A DNA stretch of 64,000 nucleotides from Pseudonocardia sp. HH130630-07 (lineage in GTDB: Bacteria > Actinomycetota > Actinomycetes > Mycobacteriales > Pseudonocardiaceae): the NCBI RefSeq assembly GCF_001698125.1, contig NZ_CP013854.1, positions 1,798,001 to 1,862,000 of the forward strand. Direction: 5' to 3'. The notes under the pieces were generated by a model. It had not been told where the DNA came from and searched no databases. It saw only the letters and a list, made by a program, of their open reading frames with translations. Both the position numbers and the translations under genes were made by a program. Below are positions 17,433-26,249 of this stretch, piece by piece (the first letter of the stretch is position 1; each line of letters opens with the position of its first letter).

Positions 17433-18704
17433 ATGGCCATCGAGCTCAACCAGATCTGGGACTTCCCGATCAAGGAGTTCCATCCGTTCCCGCGGGCGCT
17501 TCTGGGGGTGGGGGCGCACGACATCCTGGGTGTCGAGGCGAAGAACCTCGGCATGACGCGGGTGCTGTTCGTGACCTCCGGCCTGCGTGGTTCGGGGATC
17601 ATCGAGGAGCTCAAGGGCAAGGTCGAGTACCAGGGCGTCGACGTCGTCGTCTACGACCAGGTCGAGTCCAACCCGAAGGACTACAACTGCATGGACGCGG
17701 CCGCGCTCTACACGAGCGAGCGCTGCGACGGGATCATCTCGATCGGCGGTGGCTCGTCACACGACGCCGCCAAGGGTGCTCGCGTCGTCATCGCCCACGA
17801 CGGCCGCAACATCAACGAGTTCGAAGGTTTCTCCAAGTCCACGAACATGGAGAACCCGCCGCACATCGCGGTCTCCACCACCGCCGGGACCGGGTCCGAG
17901 ACGTCGTGGGCCTACGTCATCACCAACACCTCGGACATGGACAAGCCGCAGAAGTGGGTCGGGTTCGACGACGCCGTGGTCACCACCCTCGCGCTCGATG
18001 ATCCGCTGCTCTACTACAGCTGCCCGCAGCACTTCACCGCGTTCTGCGGCTTCGACGTCTTGGCCCACGGCTCCGAGCCGTTCGTCTCCCGACTGGACTT
18101 CGAGCCGTCGCTGGGCAACGCGCTGTACTCGATCGAGCTGGTCGGCCAGTACCTGCGCGAGGCCGTCTATGAGCCGCGCAACCTGCAGGCGCGGTCGAAG
18201 ATGATGCATGCGCAATACATCGCGGCCCAGGCGTTCAACTCCGGCGGTCTGGGCCTGGTCCACTCGACCTCGCACGCGGTGTCGGCGTTCTTCGACACCC
18301 ACCACGGCCTGAACAACGCGATCGCCCTACCGCGGGTGTGGGAGTACAACCTGCCCTCGCGCTACGAGCGCTACGCCAAGATCGCGGTCGCGCTGGGCGT
18401 CAACACCACAGGAATGACGACCGTGCAGGCCGCTGACGCCGCGGTCGAGGAAGCCATCCGGCTCTCCAAGGACGTCGGTATCCCGGACAACTTCGGGACG
18501 CTGCGTTCTGACAGCTACGACAAGAACCGGATGAACACAGGCAAGTACTCCGGCGTCGGCGACTCGATCCCGACCGACGGTGACACCGTCCGCAAGATCG
18601 CCGAGCACATGATGGGCGACTACTGCACCCCCGGTAACCCCCGCGAGTGCACCGTGGACGCTCTGGTCCCCTTGGTCGACCACGCGTTCACCAAGTCCTA
18701 CTAG
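17433..18704 (+). CDS. mno: NDMA-dependent methanol dehydrogenase (iron-containing ADH family)
   Basis: 423 residues, the length of the Amycolatopsis/Rhodococcus methanol:NDMA oxidoreductase. Blocks seen are 'RALLGVGAHDILGVEAKNLG', the nucleotide loop 'IISIGGGSSHDAAKGARVV', 'STTAGTGSETSWAYVITN', 'FCGFDVLAHGSEPFVSR' (Asp/His ligands) and 'HSTSHAVSAFFDTHHGLNNAIALP' (two His ligands). These decamers hold NAD(H) permanently. NDMA is an artificial acceptor, and mycofactocin is the proposed physiological one. It oxidises methanol and other short alcohols to aldehydes. The ATG at 17433 is chosen for GAGGAGAG 3 bases upstream. A strong hairpin separates it from the moxR-like gene. Confidence 0.9.
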   Translation: MAIELNQIWDFPIKEFHPFPRALLGVGAHDILGVEAKNLGMTRVLFVTSGLRGSGIIEELKGKVEYQGVDVVVYDQVESNPKDYNCMDAAALYTSERCDGIISIGGGSSHDAAKGARVVIAHDGRNINEFEGFSKSTNMENPPHIAVSTTAGTGSETSWAYVITNTSDMDKPQKWVGFDDAVVTTLALDDPLLYYSCPQHFTAFCGFDVLAHGSEPFVSRLDFEPSLGNALYSIELVGQYLREAVYEPRNLQARSKMMHAQYIAAQAFNSGGLGLVHSTSHAVSAFFDTHHGLNNAIALPRVWEYNLPSRYERYAKIAVALGVNTTGMTTVQAADAAVEEAIRLSKDVGIPDNFGTLRSDSYDKNRMNTGKYSGVGDSIPTDGDTVRKIAEHMMGDYCTPGNPRECTVDALVPLVDHAFTKSY

Positions 18705-18721
18705 GACCGGCACCGCTTCCG

Positions 18722-18756
18722 CCGCCGCGCCCGGGATCAGGCCCCGGGTGCGGCGG
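18722..18756 (+). terminator. Hairpin between mno and the MoxR-like gene
   Basis: CCGCCGC-G-CCCGGG, a loop ATCAGG, then CCCGGG-T-GCGGCGG: a 13-pair GC stem with one mismatch, 18 bases after the mno stop. There is no T-run, as is usual in actinobacteria. It probably attenuates read-through so that mno is made in excess over the downstream ATPase and VWA proteins, or it stabilises the mno transcript. Confidence 0.55.
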
Positions 18757-18785
18757 CCCCGCGCGCCCACCAGCTGAGGAGAACG

Positions 18786-19859
18786 GTGTTCGACAGTCCC
18801 GAGACGTTGACCGAGGCCCTGGCCGGCGAGAACTACGTCATCGACCCCGAGTTCGCCGTGGTCGTCCATCTGGCCACGGCCCTCGAACGACCGCTGCTGC
18901 TGGAAGGACCGGCAGGTGTCGGCAAGACCGAACTCGCGAAGGTACTCGCAGCGGCGAGCGGGCGCAGGTTGGTCCGTCTGCAGTGCTACGAGGGTCTCGA
19001 CGACGGCCGCGCCCTCTACGAATGGGACTACGGCAAGCAGCTCATGCACGTGCAGATGCTGCGCGACCGGATCGGTGAGCTGCTCTCCGGCGCCGCGACG
19101 ATGGCGGAGGCCTCGGCCCGGCTACGGGCCGAGGACACCGGCCTCTACACCGAGGACTTCCTGTCCACCCGCCCGCTGCTCGATGCCGTCTTGTCCGAGG
19201 AGCCGGTCGTGCTGCTCATCGACGAGGTCGACCGGACCGAGGAGTCGATGGAGGCGTTGCTGCTGGAAGTGCTCGCCGAGCGCCAGGTCACCGTTCCCGA
19301 GATCGGCACGTTCACCGCACGCTCCACACCGTGGGTGGTCCTCACATCCAACGACACCCGCGAGCTGTCCCCGGCGCTCAAGCGCCGCTGCCTGCATTAC
19401 CAGGTCGAGTTCCCGACGCCCGAGCGTGAGACCGAGATCGTGTCCCGCCGCGCGCCCGAGGTCGCCGGCGACGTCGTGGCCGACGTGGTCGAGCTGGCCC
19501 GGCGGCTGCGGGAGCTCCCACTACGCAAGTCCCCATCGATCTCCGAGGTCATCGACGCCGCCCGCGCCGCGGCCGTGCTCGGACTGGAGTCCTCGGGTGA
19601 GATCGAGAAGGTGCGATCGGCGCTGCTCGCCGCCCTGCTCAAGTACGGCACCGACCGGCAGCTGGCGGTGCGCCGACTCGACGGCGCGCCCGAGGAACCC
19701 GAGGTGCAGCCGGCCGAGGACTCCGGGTGGGTACGGCGATCGAGCCGGCCTGCAGACACGACCTCGGGCGCGTTCGGCAAGGGCCGCGCATCCTCCGGCG
19801 GCGGCGTGAGCACCGGATCCCGGGCACAGGCCGACCGGTCCCGCCGCGGCCGTCGATGA
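18786..19859 (+). CDS. MoxR-type AAA ATPase
   Basis: 357 residues. Walker A 'GPAGVGKTEL' begins at residue 41, Walker B is 'VVLLIDEVDRTEE', sensor 1 is 'WVVLTSNDTRELSPALKRRC' and a C-terminal lid is present. The last 45 residues are disordered and basic. The protein matches the CoxD/MoxR ATPases that pair with VWA proteins to remodel or load metal into oxidoreductases. The GTG start has GAGGAGAA 3 bases upstream, and the stop overlaps the VWA gene by ATGA. With mno just upstream, the likely client is the methanol dehydrogenase; this is inference. Confidence 0.87.
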   Translation: MFDSPETLTEALAGENYVIDPEFAVVVHLATALERPLLLEGPAGVGKTELAKVLAAASGRRLVRLQCYEGLDDGRALYEWDYGKQLMHVQMLRDRIGELLSGAATMAEASARLRAEDTGLYTEDFLSTRPLLDAVLSEEPVVLLIDEVDRTEESMEALLLEVLAERQVTVPEIGTFTARSTPWVVLTSNDTRELSPALKRRCLHYQVEFPTPERETEIVSRRAPEVAGDVVADVVELARRLRELPLRKSPSISEVIDAARAAAVLGLESSGEIEKVRSALLAALLKYGTDRQLAVRRLDGAPEEPEVQPAEDSGWVRRSSRPADTTSGAFGKGRASSGGGVSTGSRAQADRSRRGRR

Positions 19860-21382
19860 CCACCTCCGTCACCGCGGACCGGCTACTGGCCGTGCTGTCG
19901 GCCGCGTTCTGCCGAGTACTGCGCACGCAGCGGGTGCAGGTCTCCCCCGCGGAGTCCATCGAGGTCCGACGGGTACTCGCGCTCCTCGGCGCCGGTGATC
20001 TCGACCGGTTGCGCGCCGGGCTGCGCGCGGTGACCGTGAAGTACGCCCACGAGCGTGACGGGTTCGAGCGCGCCTTCGACGCGTTCTTCAACCCGGCACC
20101 GGCCCCGAACGCCGACGCCACCAGGGGCCACGGCCCCGGCATCCGCGAGCCCGGCGCCGAGGGGCTTCCGACCGAGATCGAGCTGACCGAGGACGACGAC
20201 CCGCTCGGGCGCTTCGCCGACTACGACCCGAACGCGGCCGAGGTCGGCGACATGATCGACGCCGACGAGCAGGAGAAGGGCTTCAACCCGCACCGCGACG
20301 ACGACGACGTCTCCCTCGGCGGCTCCGAGTCCGACTTGTCGGTCTCCTCCGGCGACGACCGCGGCCGCCGCGGCATGACCTACACCGTCGACCTGGAGCG
20401 GGCCGGGGCAGCCGTCGGCAAAGAACTCACCTCCGGCGCGAGCACCCCGGTCTCGGGCACGGTCTCCTTCGACGATCCCGAGGCCATCCTGGCCTGGCTC
20501 GCCACCTACGACCCGCACACCCTCTACACCGACGGCCCACCGGGAGAAGAACTCTCCGCGATCCAGCTCGGGAAACTCGTCGAGGCGATCACCGACTTCG
20601 TCGCCCAACTCGCCGAGCGGGTCGAGGCCGGCGCGCCACGCCGAGAGAATCCCTCAGACGCCGGGCCGGACACGATGAACCCCGCGGACATGGCGCAGGC
20701 CTGTCACGAGCTCCTGCACCGCATGCACGGGGCCCCGCGGCGGGTCCCGCGCGAACACGCCCACGGCCCCCTCGACGTCCGGCACACGATGCGACACAGC
20801 ATGCGCAGCGACGGTGTCCCCTTCCACCTCCACCACCGGACGAAGGTCCCCGACCGGGTCCGACTACTCGTCGTCGCCGACGTGTCGCTCTCGGTCCGAT
20901 CGATCACCGCATTCGTGCTGCAGCTGGCCCGCACACTGCACCGCCAGGCGTTCCGCTGCCGCGTGCTGGCCTACACCGATACCCCGGTCGAGGTCACCGA
21001 CCTGCTGCAGGGCGCCCACGACGACCACGCGCTGGCCGCCGTACTCGCCGCCCCGGGCATCGACCTCGACGCCACCAGCGACTATGGCCGCGTCCTACGC
21101 GAGCTCAACGAACGCTTCACCGACGCCATCGACAACCGCACCGCGGTCCTATTCGTCGGCGACGGCCGCTCCAACGGCCTGCCCCCAGGAACCGACGAGC
21201 TACAGAAACTGACACGCCGGGCATACCGGGTCGGGTGGATCACCCCCGAACCACAGCGCTACTGGAACCAGGCATCCTGCGCCATGCACGACTACGCCCG
21301 ACTACTCGACCACGTACTCACCGCACGCGACGCCGACGAGCTCCTCGCCGGGGCCGGCGAACTGGGACACGCACTGTCCTAA
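19856..21382 (+). CDS. VWA domain-containing CoxE-like protein
   Basis: 508 residues. The N-terminal helical part is followed by a long acidic linker rich in Asp/Glu (about residues 105-165). The C-terminal von Willebrand A fold has the MIDAS motif 'VVADVSLSVRS' (DxSxS), 'TSDYGRVLREL' and 'VLFVGDGRSNGLP'. CoxE-like proteins act with a MoxR/CoxD ATPase in maturation of metal enzymes. The start codon overlaps the ATPase stop, so equal synthesis is expected. About 30% of the length is the charged linker, which I cannot assign. Confidence 0.86.
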   Translation: MTTSVTADRLLAVLSAAFCRVLRTQRVQVSPAESIEVRRVLALLGAGDLDRLRAGLRAVTVKYAHERDGFERAFDAFFNPAPAPNADATRGHGPGIREPGAEGLPTEIELTEDDDPLGRFADYDPNAAEVGDMIDADEQEKGFNPHRDDDDVSLGGSESDLSVSSGDDRGRRGMTYTVDLERAGAAVGKELTSGASTPVSGTVSFDDPEAILAWLATYDPHTLYTDGPPGEELSAIQLGKLVEAITDFVAQLAERVEAGAPRRENPSDAGPDTMNPADMAQACHELLHRMHGAPRRVPREHAHGPLDVRHTMRHSMRSDGVPFHLHHRTKVPDRVRLLVVADVSLSVRSITAFVLQLARTLHRQAFRCRVLAYTDTPVEVTDLLQGAHDDHALAAVLAAPGIDLDATSDYGRVLRELNERFTDAIDNRTAVLFVGDGRSNGLPPGTDELQKLTRRAYRVGWITPEPQRYWNQASCAMHDYARLLDHVLTARDADELLAGAGELGHALS

Positions 21383-21611
21383 CTCCTACACAGCTGACCT
21401 ACAAGGCTGTCCACGGCGGTCACACCGTGCTCCGACCTGCCGATCCCTGCACACGGACCGTCCCACCGTGCACACCCGGACCCACGATGCGCACAACGAG
21501 CGGGTCACGCGGGGTGTCACGACCGCCGGACCGCGATAGCCAGCGACAGCCGCCTCGACCACCAGGCTGGCCCTCGCGGCACCCCGGTACCGCGTGGCAC
21601 AGTCGCTGCCC

Positions 21612-21944
21612 GTGGGCGTCCCGGACCTGATCTACGGCACCAACCTCGGCTGCGTCGCCGCATCGACCACAGCAGCCACGCAATGCGCCCGCCCGGAGGC
21701 CTACGCGGTCCCGCACACCTACACCTACCCACGACGTCGCATCGTCCGCCTCTACGTATGCGACCAGTGCGGACCACAACACCCCAACGCCGAACCACTA
21801 ACCCTCCGCGACGCAGCCATCATCCGGGCCCGCCGCGCCGACGCCGCCACCCAACTACGCAGGGCCGGCCACCCTGCCCCCGACTGGCCAGACCTCGTCA
21901 TCGACGACTCGGCCGACGAGCGCACCACCCGGCCACGGCGATAA
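21612..21944 (+). CDS. Small hypothetical protein with Cys motifs
   Basis: 110 residues from the GTG at 21612; a GTG at 21594 is also in frame. It contains 'IYGTNLGCVAA', 'TQCARPEAYAVPHTY', 'LYVCDQCGPQHPNAEPLTLRDAAIIRARRADAATQLRRAG' in pieces, so four cysteines in a possible zinc site and then a helix. No family recognised. It lies 10 bases before the small S4-like ORF and downstream of the VWA gene. Confidence 0.5.
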   Translation: MGVPDLIYGTNLGCVAASTTAATQCARPEAYAVPHTYTYPRRRIVRLYVCDQCGPQHPNAEPLTLRDAAIIRARRADAATQLRRAGHPAPDWPDLVIDDSADERTTRPRR

Positions 21945-21954
21945 CGTCCAGACC

Positions 21955-22128
21955 GTGAGCGACGACCAGGCCCCGACCGTCCGATCCCGCGCCCTCACCG
22001 CCGGGATCCCCGAGGACCGGCTGTCCACCCACTTCGACAACGCGGCACTGCTCCTCGACGGCGAGCAGGTCAGCGACCTCGCACAGCCCGCACCGCTGGG
22101 CACTCGAATCACCATCAGAGGCGCTTAG
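21955..22128 (+). CDS. 57-residue S4-like small protein
   Basis: GTG start, reading MSDDQAPTVRSRALTAG, then 'IPEDRLSTHFDNAALLLDGEQV', then 'SDLAQPAPLGTRITIRGA'. The pattern helix, 'hF..aallLDGe.V.dl..p.p.GT.I.I' resembles a minimal S4 RNA-binding fold. It starts 10 bases after the preceding small gene, so the two probably form one transcript. Function unknown. Confidence 0.55.
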   Translation: MSDDQAPTVRSRALTAGIPEDRLSTHFDNAALLLDGEQVSDLAQPAPLGTRITIRGA

Positions 22129-22472
22129 ACGTAGCGGCAGGCAGCGTCACCATCAACCTCCGCCCCGTCCGGCCGTCGAGTCGGGACCGCGGCTTGGGGG
22201 CGCAGCCCCGTCACGCCACGACCGATGCACTGGGCCCTGCAGCTCTCTCCGGGCGAGGACAGCTCGCCCAGGTCATGGGGCCATCTAGCCGGCGCCGGAG
22301 CACTCCAGCCCGCTGTAATGACAACCTTCCCTACGCCTTCAAGCCGGCCCTGACGGGCGGCGTCGCTGCCGTCCGTCTCCTGCCTCCGGACCTGCTCCAC
22401 GCCGCCGCGCGCACGCCCGCCACCATGGTCCAGCCCGAACGCGGCGAAGCCGCATCAGCGTCCCACTCCGAG
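22129..22472. other. Intergenic DNA, boundary of the accessory block
   Basis: 344 bp between the small S4-like gene and the end of the DUF6414-like gene. It holds a short GGGGC-GCA-GCCCC hairpin near 22196-22208, and no frame with coding character. Base composition drops sharply at its right edge. Confidence 0.4.
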
Positions 22473-23516
22473 CTAAACGAAAATGGCAATCGGAACAACC
22501 TTGAACGACGGCCCATCAATCCGGGAGGGCAGCGCCAGATCAAATGCATCCTCAATCTCCGCCACCTGTCCATCCCCAAGATCAAGGTTCACAGCTCGAG
22601 AATTGGCACTGTTTCGGAGCGACTCAAAGAGTGAGTCAACCAGCTCCGGACTCAGGCGATTCAAGAGCTTGTTGCGAGATAGAATCGGTCGGTCATCTTC
22701 TACCGCAGACGTAATCTTCCCAAGCACCGAGAACTCACCGTCGAGGATTCGATCCTCGTCTTCAACGACGAAATGCGCGTTGTCGCATATCGTAATTGCA
22801 GTTACATCCCCCACTCTACCGTAGAACTCGCGCGTCTTCTGTGTCCGAAAATCGGTTCGCACGGCTTCTGCGGCAGCACGAGCGATATCAGCTCGAATCT
22901 GCGCCTTCAGAAAAAGACCCTCAGCGAAAATCTTTAGATCGTCAATACTTGAGTACTCGGGATATAACTGTAATCCGCTATTCTTGACCTGGTGCTCCGT
23001 GAATGCAGCAATAAGATCGGGCGTCAAGATGTCCAGCAGGGCGTGCAGCGCGCTTGGCTGAAACGTAGCTTGAAACTCGACAAAGTCGCCACTACTTGAC
23101 CCTCGAGCCTCGCTCGCAGAGTTCACTGATCTAATCAGACCGCGCTGCCTAAGCGCGTTGCGAACCTCAGCTAAATAATACGCCTGTGAATACTTAAAAT
23201 TCTGAATTGTCTTTTCGTCTGCTCGAAAGCTGCTATCGGATGCACGGTTCCTACCCCCTGAAGCCTCAACACCAAGGTCGCCGACGATTGGTATTTTTGC
23301 ACCCACTTTGCCGCCAACATGGGCCTGCCCTTCAGTCTTGTCGGCGGACGACGATCCTTCCCCACGCTCACGGCTCTCGTCCGTTACTAAAGGCTGGAAA
23401 TGAATCTGCTGCAGAATTCCAGCTACATAGTCGGGATTTTGATATATCGACACGGTGGGCCGAATCCCTGACTCATTCATGTCTTTACTGGCAGTCTGAC
23501 GTCGCTGCGTCGCCAT
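22473..23516 (-). CDS. DUF6414-like hypothetical protein, AT-richer
   Basis: 347 residues. The N-terminal 'TVSIYQNPDYVAGILQQIHF' is followed by a Gly/Ser-rich stretch 'VGGKVGAKIPIVGDLGVEAS', an alpha-helical middle and a C-terminal beta-rich 'GEFSVLGKITSAVEDDRPI'. This layout (short beta-strand, flexible Gly/Ser segment, then a 'vlGkv' region) resembles DUF6414 proteins, which are often found in mobile islands; the match is by eye. GGAG lies 7 bases before the ATG at 23514-23516. The gene is visibly AT-richer than its neighbours, indicating transfer. Function unknown; a role in phage or plasmid interference is speculation. Confidence 0.65.
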   Translation of the reverse strand: MATQRRQTASKDMNESGIRPTVSIYQNPDYVAGILQQIHFQPLVTDESRERGEGSSSADKTEGQAHVGGKVGAKIPIVGDLGVEASGGRNRASDSSFRADEKTIQNFKYSQAYYLAEVRNALRQRGLIRSVNSASEARGSSSGDFVEFQATFQPSALHALLDILTPDLIAAFTEHQVKNSGLQLYPEYSSIDDLKIFAEGLFLKAQIRADIARAAAEAVRTDFRTQKTREFYGRVGDVTAITICDNAHFVVEDEDRILDGEFSVLGKITSAVEDDRPILSRNKLLNRLSPELVDSLFESLRNSANSRAVNLDLGDGQVAEIEDAFDLALPSRIDGPSFKVVPIAIFV

Positions 23517-23689
23517 GGAATACTCCGCCCTGAATGGGAAAACATGACATAACACTAGGAAAAGCTCGAAAGTCTGGAGTTGATGTAACGGCCAACCAGC
23601 AACTAACAGCGCCGGCCAACGCCGACGGCCGAGCGTTCAAGCTCGAACGCTAGTCAGCCTGCGGAGACGATCCGGCGCACACCGAGCTA

Positions 23690-24411
23690 GGGCGTGTCTC
23701 CCAGATAGGCGGACCGGGGTGCGCGATGCTTGATCGGTGCCGCGTACCGCTGTCCTGACTGATGCCCAGTGGGCCCGTCTGGCGCCGCTGTTGCCCTCCT
23801 CCGAGGGTCGTCGCGGGCGCCCGTTCCGCGATGACCGCCGGGTGCTCGAGGGGATCATCTACCGGTATCGGTGCGGGCTTCCCTGGCGCGACGTCCCAGC
23901 CGAGTTCGGGCCGTGGCAGACGTTGTGGAAGCGGCACCGCCGCTACAGCGGCGACGGCACCTGGGACCACATCCTGGCTGCTCTTCTGATCGAGGCCGAC
24001 GCCGCCGAGGTGCTCGGGTGGGCGGTCAGCGTGGACTCCACGATCATCCGTGCCCACCAGCACGCCGCGACCCTCAAGCGCGACACAGGGGGCCGGATCG
24101 AACTACACGAATCTGCTCGCCGAACCAGCAGATCACGCGCTGGGACGGTCCCGCGGAGGGCTGTCGACGAAGATCCACCAGCTCGTTGACGGGCACGGCC
24201 GCCCGCTGGTGGTCCTCCTCGGCCCCGGCCAGGGCGGCGACTCGCCAATGTTTCCGCACCTGATGGCGCACCTGAGCATCGCCCGACCGGGCCCGGGACG
24301 ACCCCGGACCCGGCCCGAACGCGTGCGCGCGGACAAGGCCTACTCCTCACGCGCGATCCGCCGGCACCTGCGCGAGCGCCGGATCATCGCTGTCATTCCG
24401 GAGCCCTCTGA
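23690..24411 (+). mobile_element. IS5/IS427-type element, copy A, right part lost
   Basis: Begins at GGGCGTGTCTCCCAGATAGG after a TA, identical to the outer end of the two complete 942-bp copies at 35468-36409 and 59799-60740. Homology stops at 24411, in codons for 'IPEPSD', where the IS1380-family element begins. The missing ~220 bp is not found on the other side of that element. Confidence 0.88.
23737..24411 (+). pseudogene. IS5/IS427 transposase, truncated
   Basis: OrfA-type frame from the GTG at 23737 ('TDAQWARLAPLLPSSEGRRG', 'YRYRCGLPWRDVPAEFGPW', 'VSVDSTIIRAHQHAATLKRDTGG'). It must shift by +1 (or -2) at the G-run near 24088 to continue as 'GAGSNYTNLLAEPADHALGRSRGGLSTKIHQLVDG' and 'RVRADKAYSSRAIRRHLRERRI'. 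It then ends at the IS1380 insertion, so the last catalytic block is missing. Confidence 0.85.
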
Positions 24412-26149
24412 CCCGAATCCGCGAGTTGCGCTGGTGGCCGGACTGGGGAGATGGCGATAGGTGCCCGCTGACCTGCGATGATCGTGTTTGCGACGACACG
24501 ACATTGCGGGTTGAGAGGACACCTATCAGGTGCGAACAGTACGCAAGCGACGCCCGCGGTGTGCGCGGGTGCGTCTCGGCGCGCCGGACGCGGCGCTGAC
24601 CAGGTTCTCCGGGCTGGCCGCGGTGACCGAGCTGATCGACCGGCTCGGGATCATCGACAAGCTCGACGCCGCGGTCGGGCCCATCAAGGACCGCGACCGC
24701 GGGTGCAGCGCCGGGCAGATGCTGGTCGGCATGTCGGCGGCGCAGCTGTGCGGGGAGGACTTCCTGGTCGGGCTGGACCGGCACCGCGCCGACACCGCCG
24801 GGCAGGCACTCACGCCGGTGCCGGGGTTGGCGTCCACGACCGCCGCCGGGCTCGCGCGCAAGTTCATCGAGGGGCAGTGGGCGGCGGTGGAGACCGGGCT
24901 CGGTGACGTGCACACCACCGCGCTGGACCTGCTCGCCCAGGTCGACCCGGACCGGGCCGAGCAGCTGACGGCGGACGTGACGATCGATCTGGACACCACC
25001 GATGTCGAGGTTTACGGCCGGCTCAAGCAGGGCGTGGCGTTCAACCACCAAGGCCAGCGGGTCGCCCGCCCGCACGTCGCGACCTGGGCCGACACCGCGG
25101 TGGTGCTGGCCGCTGACCTCGGTTCGGGCCGGGATGACCCCCGCGCCACCAGCGCCGAGCTGTTCCACCGGGCGCTGGCCGCGCTCCCCGCGCAGGCGCG
25201 GGCGGGGCGAGTCCGCGTGCGTGCGGACGCGGGCTACTTCGCCGGGCAGCTCGCCCGCGCAGCCCTGTTCGTCGGCGTGGAGTTCGCCATCGGCGCCCGA
25301 CGCATCGCGCCGCTGTGGCGCATCCTCGACGGCGTCGCGGCCGACGGGTGGACCGACGCGATCGACATGACCGGCGCGCAGGTCGCGGTGGCCGACTATT
25401 GCCCGAACTGGTGGCCCGCAGCGACCCAGCTGCTGATCCGTCGGGTCCGGCTCGACCTGGACCACGGCCAGGTCTCCGGTGACCCGCGAGCGCGGCGCCG
25501 ACGCACCCTGCACCCCGCCCAGCGGGCGCTCCCGCTCGACGACCTCGCTACGGTGGCCAAGGTCGACGGGGTGTTCGCCTACTCGTTCATCGTGACCAAC
25601 CTCGACGTCTCCACACCTGCCGCAGCCGCGCAGGCCGAGTACTGGTACCGCCACCGCACGAAGGTGGAGAACCTGTTCCGCGACACCAAGCACGGCGCCG
25701 CGCTGCGCCACCTCCCCTCCGGACACCTCGCGGTGAACCGAGCCTGGATGTGGGGCGCACTCCTGGCCGCCACCACCAGCGGGTGGCTGCACCACCTCAC
25801 CGCCCGCACCCGCGACGGGCGCCTGGTCGGGCACGGCGTCCGCGGCGGCCAGGCCATGATCGCCACCCTGCGCCGGCGGCTGATCACCATCCCCGCCCGC
25901 CTCGTGCGCCACGCCCGCGGCCTCACCCTGCGCCTACCACCCGGCGAGCACCTACTCGCCGAGGTCCTCGCCCGCGTCCGCGCCCTGCCCGCTCCGTCCT
26001 GACCCGGCCGCACCGGCCCCGACCAGCACAGGAACCCGCCACCCGAGGCGACACTCGGGCCGCCCGCTTGCCCACCACCCCACTCCCGACCCAAGCAACA
26101 TCAACTTTGGCCGACCAAGATCAGCTCATAGCCTACTCGCGGATTCGAG
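24412..26149 (+). mobile_element. IS1380-family element
   Basis: 1738 bp with inverted ends CCCGAATCCGCGAGT and CTCGAATCCGCGAGT (one mismatch), flanked on both sides by TCTGA (24407-24411 and 26150-26154). It carries one transposase gene. The left flank is IS427 copy A and the right flank is a MITE-like repeat, so the apparent duplication joins two unrelated sequences. Confidence 0.85.
24530..26002 (+). CDS. IS1380-family transposase
   Basis: 490 residues. Motifs include 'VTIDLDTTDVEVYGRLKQGVAFNHQG' (first Asp, split block), 'RVRADAGYFAGQLARAA' (second Asp) and 'YWYRHRTKVENLFRDTKHGAALRHLP' (Glu in the Y-(2)-R-(3)-E-like signature). Length and order match IS1380 DDE transposases. The GTG start is 118 bases inside the left end. 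The frame is uninterrupted and the element may be active. Confidence 0.9.
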   Translation: MRTVRKRRPRCARVRLGAPDAALTRFSGLAAVTELIDRLGIIDKLDAAVGPIKDRDRGCSAGQMLVGMSAAQLCGEDFLVGLDRHRADTAGQALTPVPGLASTTAAGLARKFIEGQWAAVETGLGDVHTTALDLLAQVDPDRAEQLTADVTIDLDTTDVEVYGRLKQGVAFNHQGQRVARPHVATWADTAVVLAADLGSGRDDPRATSAELFHRALAALPAQARAGRVRVRADAGYFAGQLARAALFVGVEFAIGARRIAPLWRILDGVAADGWTDAIDMTGAQVAVADYCPNWWPAATQLLIRRVRLDLDHGQVSGDPRARRRRTLHPAQRALPLDDLATVAKVDGVFAYSFIVTNLDVSTPAAAAQAEYWYRHRTKVENLFRDTKHGAALRHLPSGHLAVNRAWMWGALLAATTSGWLHHLTARTRDGRLVGHGVRGGQAMIATLRRRLITIPARLVRHARGLTLRLPPGEHLLAEVLARVRALPAPS

Positions 26150-26249
26150 TCTGACCACAGCTGCACAGGTCACCGGCTCGCCAGCTCGGCGTCTGCACCC
26201 ACACAACCAGGCCCCTGAGCTGCCGGAACGGCAGGTTGAAAAAGGCTCA
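26150..26249 (+). repeat. Right part of a MITE-like repeat, copy A
   Basis: 100 bp identical to 29043-29142, ending in CAGGTTGAAAAAGGCTCA. The left end present in copy B is missing and replaced by the IS1380 element and IS427 copy A. The outer end truncates the Abi-alpha-like gene and supplies its stop codon. Confidence 0.8.

Noticed and set aside
17433..18704. Ordinary iron-containing alcohol dehydrogenase
   Set aside because: Length, N-terminus and internal blocks fit the NDMA-dependent methanol dehydrogenase subgroup better than AdhE/YqhD-type enzymes.
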